The notes beneath the pieces are model-generated. The model had not been told where the DNA came from and searched no databases. It was given only the letters and a program-made list of their open reading frames with translations. Shown piece after piece: positions 31,605 through 42,776 of a DNA stretch of 64,000 nucleotides (position 1 is the stretch's first letter; the number at the start of each line of letters is the position of its first letter). A program made the position numbers and the translations under genes. Origin of the DNA: Phaseolus vulgaris (Eukaryota > Streptophyta > Magnoliopsida > Fabales > Fabaceae); the NCBI RefSeq assembly GCF_000499845.2, contig NC_023749.2, positions 15,896,698 through 15,960,697 of the forward strand. Direction: 5' to 3'.

Positions 31605-33465
31605 TTTGGTATCATGAGCTTTGGTTCTTCAAGATGAGTAGCTCCTTGTCTTTTAAATTTTAGTTCTTCTTTATTTCATATTGTCATTTACTTTCCTTAC
31701 TTGTCTTGCTATTTTTTACATTTTAATTTGTTCTTGGTGTGCTTTGTGGAAGATCCAACCGAAGCACTCTTGTTCATTTGATCTTGAACAAGTTCTTGTG
31801 CAATTTGTGATAGGATTCCATACACCTTTGTGTTGCCATTTTCTTTTAGGCTTTGAGTCTTTATTGCTTTCATTATTTTGGTTCATATTATGCTTTGAGT
31901 CTTTAATTTTCTGAATCTATACATGTTTTGTCAAGTCATGTTCATCCATATTGTCAACAATTCATGGTAGTCCTTTTATTTGGCTTAATTGTTTGTTGAT
32001 TTTGGGTCTCTTTATTTGCTTGAATCTGCTGTTCTTTGCTCCTTTGGTGCCTTTTAATTTTTAGTTTGAGTTCATATTGTGTTTAGATCCTACACAATTC
32101 TATTTCACAAATTTCCATTGTGTCTAAACTTTGGTATCTTGCTGTTTTTTGTTTCCAGTTTTCAGATTCCCCTGTTTTCACCTTCTCTGTTTTGGCTGTT
32201 TTAACCCAGAAAAATATTTCCACCCATAGGAAAATTCTGATTTTCTGGAAAAAGCAAGCTTAAATTGTTATAGAAAGGACAAAAAAAGAATTAGGTCAAA
32301 AGAAGCAACAGAAAAAAAATGATAAATCTTTTAAGATCAGAGTGCAAATCTGAAGCGCTCCAGCTGGCCTAACCGAACACCAATTTTGCAAAATTTATTA
32401 AAAAACAATGGTGCATCCGTTTTGAGTGAATCCAAAGCCAGATTTTAGATAAGATCCTGAATATCTTGCATAACAAATTTCAGAGGCAAATTCCAAAAAT
32501 ACAGATCAGCATAAATTGGGGAACAAACACGTTTTCTGGCCCACAACATTTTCCAGTGGTGCTGTTTTTTTTTATTTGGTCATCTAATCTAGTGCTTTTC
32601 TTTAGGAATTCTTTTGTGTGCCAACCTTTAATTGAGTACCTTTATTTGTTTGCTTTAATTACTTGACTCTCTTTCTAGTTGTCACAATCTAAATCCTTTT
32701 GGTGGTACTGTTTTATTCAATTAAATTTGTTTCTTGCTTTTGTTCTTTGACCTCTAATTTGGGTGCTGGAATTTAATTCTTCTTTGGTGCTTATGTGAAT
32801 GGGAACTTGATTTGGTTAAGGTTTAGCCCTTTGCTAGGTGCTGAAAATTGGAGGATTAAAGACCATCATTCTAAGGAGAAGACAAGGTCAAAGCCGAAAC
32901 AAACATTCTTGAAACAAACACTACAAACACTTGGAAGATCAACAATCAAAGACAACAAGGAAGTGCACTAATCAAAGAGGATCAACAAAGGGAGTTCTCT
33001 TATTTCCTTTGCAACTTGGTTTATTGTTAATTACCTTTGTTAATTACGTTTTAGACGGTGAGTGTGTCTTCAAGGGCTCAAAGTGTCCAAGAAGCCTCAC
33101 CTAGGGCCGAATAGTATAGCATTCTTGATTAGTAATTGTTACTTGTTTGTAATTGCTTTTCTTTTGCTTTTATAGCTACGTTTTGCATGTTTGATTTTGT
33201 TTAATTTGTGTGCTAAACCGACTAGCTTTGTTGCATAGTTAGCTTACATTGTTTTTCTTGCATTTATTTCTCAACTTATTTGTGTTCTAAGTGTTTCACT
33301 AAGAGAAAGTCTTGTGTGAAGATATTGGGGGATAGTTTTTGGCAAGGAAAAGGCTTGGTACTTAAGTAGTCCTTTGTGACTCACCTCCCTTACCTGGAAA
33401 ACTACCTTCTCTAACTTTCCTAAACTTTCTCAAAGTAAAACACCTATATACACAAAGTTTTAGCC
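31605..33465 (+). other. Crm-3 primer site and long leader
   Basis: Begins with tggtatcatgagct at 31607 (initiator tRNA-Met-like TGGTATCA, then one extra base). The rest is ~1.85 kb, T-rich, without a convincing gene; the short ORFs here are not conserved in Crm-1. It is nearly identical to 44506-46368 in Crm-4. Confidence 0.85.
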
Positions 33466-35107
33466 ATGTCTTCTTCTTCTCACTCTCCAAAGTCTATAGA
33501 AAGTGAAGTAAAATCTTTGAAAACTCTTTTAAAAGAAGTATCCCAAGCGGTACAATTAATCTCTTGTAGACAATTGGAGAATGAGAACAAAATCAATGAG
33601 TTGGCTAAAGCTCAAGAAGAGAAGTCACAAAAATCACAAAAATAAAAAAAAAACTCATGCATCCCATTCTCAAAGTATTGAGTCTCTAGGGGAGGGAAGC
33701 CGTAGAATCAATGATTATTACCAACCACCCCCTAGAAGAACTAGGCAAAGGGAACAAGAGGTGCCAAGGGAAACTAGAGTAGACCTACCTCATTTTCATG
33801 GAAAGGAAAATGTAGAAGTATATCTAGATTGGGAGATGAAGGTAGAGCAACTCTTTGCTTGCCATAGGGTAAGTGAGGAACGAAAGGTACCCTTAGCCAC
33901 CCTTAGTTTCCAAGGGAACGCCATGTATTGGTGGACCTCTCTCGAAAGAGATAGACGTCTTCATAGGGAACCTTCCATTACATATTGGAATGACCTTAGG
34001 GGAGCCCTAAGACGTCGACATATACCTTCCTACTACCATAGGGAGTTGATGGACAAGCTCCAAAGACTCCAACAAAAGAACATGAGTGTGGAAGAGTATA
34101 GGCAAAAAATGGAGCTCTACATGATGAGAGCATCCATTAGAGAAGAGGAGGAAACCACCATAGCTAGGTTCCTTAGTGGCCTATCACTTGAGATAAGAGA
34201 TAGAGTAGAGCTCTTACCTTATCAAGACTTGAATGATTTGGTTCAACTTTGCATTAAAGTTGAGCAACAAAACTTGCCCAAAACCTCAAGTCAAAAGGTG
34301 AGCCCCTATTCTAGCTTTTATCCCAAGAAAGAGTTTAGAAGGGAGGGTAGTACATCCAAGGAAAAACCAAAAGAGCCTACCAAGCCCTTCACCAAAGAAA
34401 CCTCAACCCCACCCATCCGAGCTAGAGATGTTAAGTGTTTTAAGTGCTATGGTAGGGGGCATGTGCAAGCACAATGTCCAAACCAAAGGACTTTGTTTCT
34501 TAAAGGTGTAGATGAGTACACTAGTGGCGAGGATGAGCCTAGTGAGAAAGAGGAAGGGGGAGAGGATGAGAGGGTAGCTCCACTAGAGGGAGAATTGCTT
34601 ATGATTAGGAGAACCCTCAACAATCACCCTAGCACATCCATTGAAACACAAAGAGAGAACATATTTCATACAAGATGCAATGTTTTAGAAAACATATGCT
34701 CTCTCATTGTGGATAGTGGTTCTAGTTGTAATTGTTGTAGTGCTAGGATGGTTGAAAAGCTTAAGCTACAAGTGGTTCCCCACCCAAAACCTTACAAACT
34801 TCAATGGCTTAATGAAAATGGGGAACTACATGTAGACAAGCAAGTGGAAATCAAGTTTTCCATAAGGAACTACAAAGACAAAGTTTTATGTGATGTAGTG
34901 CCTATGGAAGCTTGTCATATTTTATTAGGGAGGCCATGGCAATTTGATAAGAAAACCTTGCATGATGGTCTCACTAACGAAATTTCCTTCACCAATAAGT
35001 ATAAAAAGTTTGTACTTAGTCCTTTACCACATTCTCAAGTGGTAAAAGACCAAATACAAATGAAGCAAAAGAGGGATGAGGAAAAAAAAAAAAAAAAAGA
35101 GCGCTAG
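33466..35107 (+). pseudogene. Crm-3 gag and protease
   Basis: ATG at 33466 gives 59 residues (MSSSSHSPKSIES...KSQK), then TAA at 33643 within an A-rich tract. The rest of gag is open in another frame to 35107. It has capsid motifs HFHGKENVEVYLDWEMKV and NAMYWWTSLERDRR, CCHC knuckle CFKCYGRGHVQAQC, and protease LIVDSGSSCNCC with its D-S-G. A second A run (about 35082-35098) shifts the frame before RT. The first frameshift is shared exactly with Crm-4. Confidence 0.9.
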
Positions 35108-36455
35108 AAAAAGAGAAAATCCTTAGGGATAGGAAGGCGTGGGAGAAGAGTGTTCCTTCCCACAAGGTTGGTCAACAAGCAAAGCCTCTTGAAAACGTCT
35201 TTGAAAACTTGCTTCTTGTTGAACAACCAAGCCTTATCTTGTGTAAAGGAGCACTTACATGCACTGCCACAAGTAGTGAACTTATGAATTTACCTCCTCA
35301 AATCGAAAATCTTTTGAGTGAATTTGAAGATCTATTCTCACAAGAAGGACCCATTGGGCTTCCTCCTCTAAGGGGCATAGAACATCAAATTGACTTTATC
35401 CCGGGGGCAAGCCTACCAAATAGGCCTGCTTATAGAACCAACCCCGAGGAAACTAAGGAGATAGAATCACAAGTTGAAGACTTGTTGGAGAAGGGTTGGG
35501 TTCAAAAGAGCCTAAGCCCTTGTGCTGTACCTGTCTTGTTGGTGCCAAAAAAAGATGGAAAATGGCGCATGTGTTGTGATTGTCGAGCAATCAACAACAT
35601 CACCATCAAGTATAGGCATCCAATTCCAAGGCTTGATGATATGCTTGATGAATTGCATGGGTCAACTCTATTCTCCAAAATTGACCTTAAAAGTGGATAT
35701 CACCAAATTCGAATCAAGGAGGGTGATGAGTGGAAAACCGCTTTTAAGACCAAATTTGGATTATACGAGTGGTTGGTGATGCCCTTTGGGCTTACTAATG
35801 CCCCAAGTACATTCATGAGGCTTATGAATCACACCTTGAGGGATTGTATAGGTAAATATGTAGTAGTTTACTTTGATGATATTTTAGTATATAGTAAAAC
35901 CCTAGAAGACCATCTAAGTCACCTTAGGGAAGTTCTTCTAGTTCTTAGGAAAAATAGTCTTTTTGCAAATAGGGACAAGTGTACCTTTTGTGTAGATAGT
36001 GTAGTCTTTTTAGGCTTCATAGTAAACAATAAGGGGGTGCATGTAGATCCCGAGAAAATCAAAGCCATCCGAGAGTGGCCAACTCCACAAAATGTAAGTG
36101 ATGTAAGAAGTTTTCATGGGTTAGCTAGCTTCTATAGAAGGTTTGTGCCTAATTTTTCTAGCCTAGCATCTCCTTTGAATGAACTTGTTAAAAAAGATGT
36201 TGCATTTTGTTGGAATGAAAAGCATGAGCAAGCCTTTCAAAGGCTAAAAGCTCAACTCACCAATGCACCCATCCTATCTCTTCCAAATTTTTCCAAAACC
36301 TTTGAGATAGAATGTGATGCATCGGGGGTAGGCATAGGTGCGGTTTTGTTGCAAGGTGGACACCCCATTGCTTATTTTAGTGAAAAACTCCATGGTGCCA
36401 CCCTCAACTACCCCACCTATGACAAAGAGCTCTATGCTCTTGTGCGAGCCTAAAG
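35108..36455 (+). pseudogene. Crm-3 reverse transcriptase and RNase H
   Basis: RT copies the element [21 protein letters not shown], then [32 protein letters not shown] and [13 protein letters not shown] (catalytic FDD) are visible. The connection [15 protein letters not shown] and the RNase H start [16 protein letters not shown] follow. The frame ends at LYALVRA because one C is missing at about 36449 relative to Crm-1. Catalytic residues are otherwise present. Confidence 0.92.
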
Positions 36456-38245
36456 ACTTGGGAACACTACCTTGTGTCTAAAGAATTTGTCATACATAGT
36501 GATCACGAGTCTTTAAAATATTTAAAGGGCCAACACAAGCTCAACAAGAGACATGCTAAATGGATGGAATTTCTTGAACAATTTCCTTATGTAATCAAAT
36601 ACAAGAAAGGGAGTACCAATATAGTGGCCGATGCTCTTTCAAGACGACATACACTCCTTTCAAAATTGGGTGCCCAAATTCTTGGATTTGACCACATAAG
36701 AGAGCTTTACCAAGATGATCAAGAACTCTCATCCATCTATGCCCAATGTCTACATAGAGCGCAAGGAGGTTATTATGTGTCCGAGGGATATCTTTTTAAA
36801 GAGGGAAAACTTTGCATTCCCCAAGGAACACATAGGAAACTCCTTGTCAAAGAATCACATGAGGGGGGACTCATGGGCCACTTTGGAGTTGATAAAACTC
36901 TAGATCTTTTAAAAGCAAAATTTTGTTGGCCACACATGAGGAAAGATGTCCAACGACATTGTTCTAGATGCATCTCATGTTTAAAAGCAAAGTCTAGAAC
37001 AATGCCGCATGGACTCTATACCCCTTTGCCGATTGCAAATGCTCCTTGGGAAGACATTAGCATGGATTTCATTTTAGGACTTCCTAGGACTGCAAGAGGC
37101 CATGACTCTATCTTTGTGGTAGTGGACCGTTTTAGCAAAATGTCCCATTTTATTCCATGCCACAAAGTAGATGATGCTCAAAATATTTCTAAACTCTTCT
37201 TTAGAGAAGTGGTGAGACTCCATGGTCTCCCTAGAAGTATAGTGTCCGATAGAGATCCCAAGTTTATCAGCCACTTTTGGAAAACTCTTTGGGGTAAACT
37301 TGGAACAAGACTACAATTTTCAACTTCTTGTCACCCTCAAACAGATGGACAAACCGAAGTAGTCAATAGATCTCTTGGAACTATGCTTAGGGCTATCATG
37401 AAGGGCAGCCACAAATCTTGGGATGAGTACCTTCCCCATATGAGTTTGCTTACAATAGAGTAGTTCACAAAACTACTAATGCTTCTCCTTTTGAAGTAGT
37501 ATATGGCTTTAATCCTCTCACACCCATGGATTTGATACCCCTTCCTAATCCACAAGATTTTGTGCATAAGGAAGGCGTAATCAAAGCTGATTTTGTAAAG
37601 AAAATGCATGAGAAGATTAAACTCCAAATACAACAACAAAATGAAAAGTACACAAAATACAACAATAAAGGGAAGAGAGAAATAATTTTTGAGGAAGGAG
37701 ACTTAGTTTGGCTTCACCTTCGCAAAGATAGATTTCCAACTCAAAGGAAGTCCAAACTAAGTCCCTGAGGAGATGGACCTTTCCAAGTTCTCAAGCGAGT
37801 CAACAACAATGCATATAAATTGGACCTACCTCTTGAATATGGAGTACATGACACTTTTAATGTAATTGATCTTTCTCCATTTGTAGGTACCAATGACGAT
37901 GACGAGCTGGATTTGAGGACAAATCCTTTCCAAGGGGGAGGGGATGATGGAGGAGGGCCAAGCACATCTAGCCATGGGAGCCAAAGCCCACCCCATGAAG
38001 AGCGTCTAGACCAAGGAGAGCGTCTAGACCAAGGAGAGCGTCTAGCTCCAAGGAATGAGCGTCTAGACCGTGAAGAAGGGAAGCGTCTACCCATGGAGCG
38101 TCTAGGTGTGGCACTAGACCGTCTAGGTCCTTTCACAAGATCAATGGCTAAGCATGTACAAGCACAAGTGGAAGAAGCCACGGATGGAAGAGAGAAAGCC
38201 TTGTATATGTTGCATCAAGGCCTAATAGGGGTACTTAGTAGATAG
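36456..38245 (+). pseudogene. Crm-3 RNase H end, integrase and LTR-embedded tail
   Basis: Continues RNase H ([12 protein letters not shown]), then the integrase HHCC finger ([14 protein letters not shown] ... HCSRCISC) and core ([31 protein letters not shown]). A one-base loss near 37440 breaks the frame. The C-terminal part (about 37463-37768) stops at TGA 37766, a CGA to TGA change in LSPRGDG. The tail reopens to 38245 through VIDLSPFVG, DLRTNPFQGGG, ERLDQGERLDQG repeats and TRSMAKHVQAQV inside the 3' LTR. Confidence 0.9.
37930..37944 (+). other. Crm-3 polypurine tract
   Basis: ccaagggggagggga directly before the 3' LTR. It also codes for the end of the DLRTNPFQGGG peptide, so primer and protein functions overlap. 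Confidence 0.75.
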
Positions 38246-38661
38246 GGTAGTGTAGAAAGTATTTTGAAATGAAACCTTCTAGAACTTTGCTAGGTGTGAC
38301 CGGTCATGGCACATGGCATAGCTTTGCATTTCATTTGGTTTACATTTCATTAAGCATTAGCTTAGGATTTACGTCCCAAATAGCCTATAAATAGGGAGGC
38401 TATCTCATGTATTTTGCAAGTTTATTGTGAGTAAAGTTATGCTGCCAATTTGTGCTCAACTTTGCTTCTCCCTAGAATCCTAGGCTCTAAACTTCAATTC
38501 CTTCATCTTTTCCCTTGAGCTGGCCGAACCACTCAATACCCATACTTATCATGCACCTACAAGATCAACACCACTCTTAGGAGGATCTTGCTCACTCTCA
38601 TTCATTGCTTCCGCCCCATACTCTACATTGATTCAAGAAGAAGTTCATGAAAATGCCATCA
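37945..38661 (+). repeat. Crm-3 3' LTR
   Basis: 717 bp, with a duplicated accaaggagagcgtctag unit (18 bp) at about 38009-38045 compared with the 5' LTR. Ends CCATCA at 38661, followed by the TSD GAAGG. Confidence 0.93.
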
Positions 38662-40519
38662 GAAGGGCCCCCAGATCTCTTCGATGGAGGATGGGAGGCT
38701 TGCAGTTGTTGCTGGTGGAGGTACTGGAGGAGCCTGGTGTTGACTTTCACCACCACCCTCTTGAGTCTGTAGAGCAAGGGGGGCTTCTTGGCGTGGTGGT
38801 GAAGTCGGAGATTCTGTTATCAGGATTGGCGAGTTATGGCCACCCTCATCTCCTTCTAGTTCAGCCCCAGCGATAGAGGTAGTTGAAGGAGGACCCTCTC
38901 CAGCAGATACAAATGGCGTGGAGGCGCTTGGAGGATTCTTAATGAAGTTAGGCTCGCTGCGTTCAACCACAGGGGACGCAACAGCCAAGGGTGTTGCTTG
39001 GACTAGCGGTGTTGGAGCTGGAGGAGAGGGTGGTGTTGGAGCTGAAGGAGAAGGAAGCGTTGGTGTTGGGAGAGCGGGTGGTGAAGAGGGTGCCACCCTT
39101 GTTCTTTTGGTGATGAGACCGTCTTCAATCGCCTTGTCATCCTCTTCATCCTCTTGTACCACCTGAGGATTTTTCCTCTTTGGTTTCCTCAAGAAAAGTT
39201 TTTTTTCTTTGAGGGGCAGGTAGTGTCCCCAAAGGAGTTGGACCTTGAGGAGGAGTTTTGCCTTGGGCGACGACGATCTCCACTACCGAGTTGGGCACGG
39301 TTTGGGAGCCCGCCGCCAGCTTGTGATTTCGAGCGATCGCCCTCAATTTAGCCATTTTGCCTTTTCCCAGCATGTTATCTGCACAAGGCAAAAAATAGGT
39401 GAGCAATTAAAACAGAAGCAGAAGATACAAGCATGTCTGTACAGGGATAACACAAGCAGCGCATAAGTTAATAACGGAATGCCAAAGTAGAACGGAGAAA
39501 AATGCTAAGTTGGTAAATTTGATGGTGAGGTGGGGTTTACCGATGTGGGCTTCGAGTTGGTCCTCGAGGAATTCGAAGGTGATTATTGAAGAAGTAGGAA
39601 AGTTGATCTGGGCATCAGCCACCCTCTTCCAGAAAAGGCAGAGGTCCTTGTCCAACTCGCCCATGATGTCAGGACTTCTTGGCCTTCTGAAGTTTTCTTT
39701 GGAGTCCTTGCTCCCCCTGTTTACCCAATACAAGGGGAAGTCGTCGAGCAGCGAGGGGTCTTGATCATTTTGACGCACTTGGACAAACTTTCCTTTCCAG
39801 TCTTTGTAGGATTGCTAAAAGATTGAGAGGATCGATCTCCCAGTAATCCCGTTTAAGCTCACCCAGGGGCGGTCCCCGGGATTCTTGGCCTCGAACAAGA
39901 AAAGGAAGACGTCTACCGAGGTCGGTAGTCCCAAGTGCGCGCACATGATTTGAAATGCCCTCACGAATGCCCAGCTATTGGGATGGAGCTGGGCAGCGGC
40001 AATGTTGAGCTCGGTTAGTAGCTCTCGTTCAAAGCGGGTGAAGGGAAACCTGAGTTTCACTTTCTTGAATAGAGTGGTGTAAACGAAGCAGAACAACTCG
40101 CCGTTGTTCCCCGTGTCATCCGCGCAGATTGGCACGTCGGGAGGGCAAGGCAGCACCATTAACTTGTCGTCGTGCTCCTTGTGGAACGAGAGGTTGGGTT
40201 TGTCCCCTTTCCTCAACTGTAGCACTGCCAACGCAGAGTTTACTGAAGAGGTCTCCTTCAGCAAAGTTGGGGTGGCCCACGGGTAGAGTTTCTTATAGTC
40301 TTGTGTGGGAATGGAGGCTCCTCCAGCGACTGGTGGGGTTGCCTAAGCGGGGTTGGCGTGAGAAGTTGCAGGCCTCTTAGCCTGGGTAGAAGGAGCACCA
40401 GATGCTCGTGGTGGGTTACGCGCTGATGGAGGATTTGCCCCAGGAGCAACCCTACGTGCTTGGGGTGGAGGGTTTCACGACGAAGAAGGAGGGTTCGCAG
40501 TGGATTTTGTATGAGCCAT
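38662..40519 (-). pseudogene. Tat-A antisense gene, N-terminal and linker part
   Basis: ATG at 40519 (MAHTKSTANPPSS). Exon 1 runs to 39541 and exon 2 starts at 39378; the intron is 39379-39540 (donor G|GTAAAC, acceptor TTGTGCAG). The PF04195-like domain shows LPCPPDVPICADD, FPFTRFERELLTEL, QLHPNSWAFVRAF and LFEAKNPGDRPWVSL. Damage: TGA at 40475 (from CGA), TAG at 40343 and 39815 (from CAG), and a frameshift in a T/A run near 39200. It is cut by Crm-3 in the Pro-rich linker. The same gene is intact in Tat-B. Confidence 0.85.
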
Positions 40520-41114
40520 CGCAGGAACTGCAAAGGAAAGTGAAAGGGATGAACAAAGGTTACAGAGAACGACTCAATTGAGAATGAAGAAGACAGAGCG
40601 AACGGACAAGAGTTCGCTAGGATGAACGTGATGAAGAACGAAGCCCTAAGCTATGAGAGAAGGAGAAAAGGAAAAAACAGCCCACAACGTATGCTTCAGA
40701 CAGATAATGGATGATGCGAATCGGTTAAAATGCAGCAAATATCAACAGAAGAAGTAAAAGAGGTACCTTTTTGTGATCGGTTGAGTGTTGAAGAGAGTTG
40801 GAGATTGAGAGAGTTGAGAGACTTTGTGGGTTCGCAGAGAAAAACTTAGAATGTGTGAGAATGCAGAAAAGTGATGAAACAGTGGAAACGAAAGGGTTTA
40901 AAGGGTTTTTCGAACGTGTCTGGAAGCGCAAACGTCAATTAAAGATGACCGTTGATGAAGCCACGTGTCGAACGATGGGAAAGAAGTTGGTGGAGCGTCA
41001 GAAAACAAAGGGTATGGATGTACGGAAACCTGCGCCAGAGCCACGTAGATCGACGGTGGCGTGACCTCTTAGTCTTTTCGCTGGACAAGTCTCCGCTTAA
41101 GACTGGGGGGCTTG
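40520..41114 (-). promoter_or_regulatory. Upstream region of the Tat-A antisense gene and Tat-A polypurine tract
   Basis: Predicted 5'UTR intron from 40766 (donor AAAAAG|GTACC) to 40528 (acceptor TTTCCTTTGCAG), matching Tat-B. No ORF of note. The Tat-A polypurine tract (aagactgggggg, about 41099-41110) on the plus strand ends the stretch. The antisense promoter should lie between here and the 3' LTR; no strong TATA is visible. Confidence 0.6.
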
Positions 41115-42035
41115 TGTACCGACCAGGTAGTCGGGAGTGATGACGTGGCAGCAAGAGATAAAATAGGCGTGTTGAGCGGAACACCTGGCTGGCAGAAGGG
41201 AAGGAAGTCGGGAAGCTCGTGTAGTCGCCAATCGTTAAGTTGGCGTGCTCCGATCTCCAGCATATCTAAACCGGCGGTCACCAGGTTTGTGTCGTAGTCG
41301 CCGGATGTGAACCCAGGCGACCAAGTGATCAGAGATCGCCGAAAGATCAGGAAAGCTTGTTCAAGGCTTTCAAGGGGCACGAGTACGAAGGATGAAGTTA
41401 TTAGAAGATCATTCCCTAGCCAGAGGTTGAGGCCAGGGAACAGTTTGTCAGAACATGTACTGTGAAGCAGATCATGATGGCGGCCGGCGAGGCCACAGGG
41501 AAGGTGTGCATGGTGACACCCGTACTCGCCACACAGAAGAGATCGCGCTCCAAGGCAGCTATACACCGAGTTACTCCTTGCATGGGTAACTTAGTCGAAC
41601 AGCCTAAAGAGTAAGAGGTGACGCTCAAGCAGAGGACGCTCCAGATGGTGACACGTGTACAGCTGGATGCGAGACACGTGTTCAGATGTGTAACCGTCAG
41701 GAGAGAGAAAGTGCATAGGTATATAAGAGATTCTAACGAACTTCTGAGGTACGCACGTTTAGAATACTTCTTAACGCTTCGAGAATACTTGAGTGACTGA
41801 GAGAGTTTTTGCACGGTTCCTTGAGTTCTTATATTCTCTCTTAGAGTTTTGGTGGTTCCGTCACTGACTTGACCGTCGGAGCGCGACCGGCCGCAGCGGC
41901 GCCACTCTGTCTTTTGCAGGTTCTTGAGGTGAATCGAGGTGCGAAGGACGGAAGCTAGCGTGGTGCAAAGCCGATCCAGAGGAAGATACCTTTGACGAGG
42001 CGAGGCTCTTGGGTTCTGGTCAACAGGCAGGATCA
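41115..42035 (+). repeat. Tat-A 3' LTR
   Basis: 921 bp. TATATAAG at 41720-41727, U5 block at about 41868-41905. Followed by GCACC, one base different from ACACC left of the 5' LTR. Confidence 0.93.
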
Positions 42036-42725
42036 GCACCCAGAAAGTCACCCCTTTGCGCTGGATGCACTTCAAGAAAGGAGGACTTACACGATGGATT
42101 ATCCCTAAGTTGGGTTACGATGCTGTAAGGCCCTCCACGAAGAGTAGCGTTCAAGTCAGAAGAACACACGACAGAAAGCATTGCAACATCAAGGTATATC
42201 ATTTTCCCTAAAAGTTTGCTAAGGTACGCATTAATTTAGTTTACATTTCGAACGCTTTAAGGCACTTTAAATTCTTTAAATGCTTTAAACGTTTTAAACG
42301 CGTTGAACGTTTTTATACGCTTTAAATGCGCTTTAAGACGCTTTAAATGCTGGAGGCGTTTAAAAGGGGCTTTAGACGTTTGAGACAGGATCCGAGTTTT
42401 GACCTAATTCTCGCAGTTTTACACACACAGAAACCCTAGTTGTCTTGTTGGTGCACCCACTGTACGCACAGGAAGTTAGGGCAAAAAGCACTAGTTACTC
42501 AGTTATTTGACCACCTTCAGAGGATCCATTCACGGTGTTCCGATACGGAGGTGTGTCACTTTGATGTTTCTCGCTAGCTGACTTGATCGTTGGAGTGCAA
42601 ACGGTCGCGAGGGAGCCCCTTTGTCCACTTCTTTTCAGGTACTCACAGACGGAGCAGAACGAAGGTGCCCTAGCTCGCAAGGACAAGCCACGCACGAAGA
42701 CGACCCTGGTCAACCGGTGGGAACA
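42036..42725. repeat. Right part of the old LTR split by Tat-A
   Basis: Continues the 2956-3083 piece, diverged from the reverse complement of the Tat-C LTR. It keeps a dense GCTTTAA array (42250-42350), a TATA-like gtttaaaagg near 42358, the conserved gacttgatcgttggagtgca block near 42580, and an end reading ggtcaaccggtgggaaca at 42725. No primer site follows, so it is a solo LTR or a 3' LTR. Its own TSD was not found. Confidence 0.75.
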
Positions 42726-42776
42726 ACCAATAATGAGTACAATAATGAATGAATGCACATAAATTAGCCAATAAAG
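42726..42776. other. Short unassigned stretch
   Basis: A/T-rich 51 bp between two LTR-like blocks. It may be the continuation of the copia LTR or older flank. Nothing else is seen. Confidence 0.3.

Larger units (their letters stand above)
30906..38661 (+). mobile_element. Crm-3: full-length chromovirus-like element with damaged gag-pol
   Basis: LTRs at 30906-31604 and 37945-38661 with perfect TSD GAAGG (30901-30905 and 38662-38666), inserted into the Tat-A antisense gene. Primer site at 31607. It has all domains (gag, protease, RT, RNase H, integrase, tail) but at least five inactivating changes. By eye the LTRs differ at about four sites plus one 18-bp unit, so insertion is recent. Confidence 0.95.
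3084..42035 (+). mobile_element. Tat-A: Tat/Retand-type Ty3/gypsy retrotransposon (host of several nested insertions)
   Basis: LTRs at 3084-4030 and 41115-42035, both starting TGTACCGACC and ending GGCAGGATCA; flanking 5-mers are ACACC and GCACC. Primer site follows the 5' LTR and a polypurine tract precedes the 3' LTR. The order is leader with 40-bp repeats, a gag-pol frame 19686-25121, a 3' region with 98-bp tandem repeats, an antisense extra gene (40519 to 30184), then the 3' LTR. Removing Crm-1 (with Tat-B inside), Crm-2 and Crm-3 leaves roughly 12.5 kb. By eye the LTRs differ at about 20 sites plus two small indels, making Tat-A clearly older than the elements inside it. Confidence 0.95.

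Noticed and set aside
32466..32666. Conserved 66-aa ORF in the Crm leader (identical at 45369-45569)
   Set aside because: Identity is explained by the recent common origin of Crm-3 and Crm-4; in Crm-1 the same stretch is not open in that frame.
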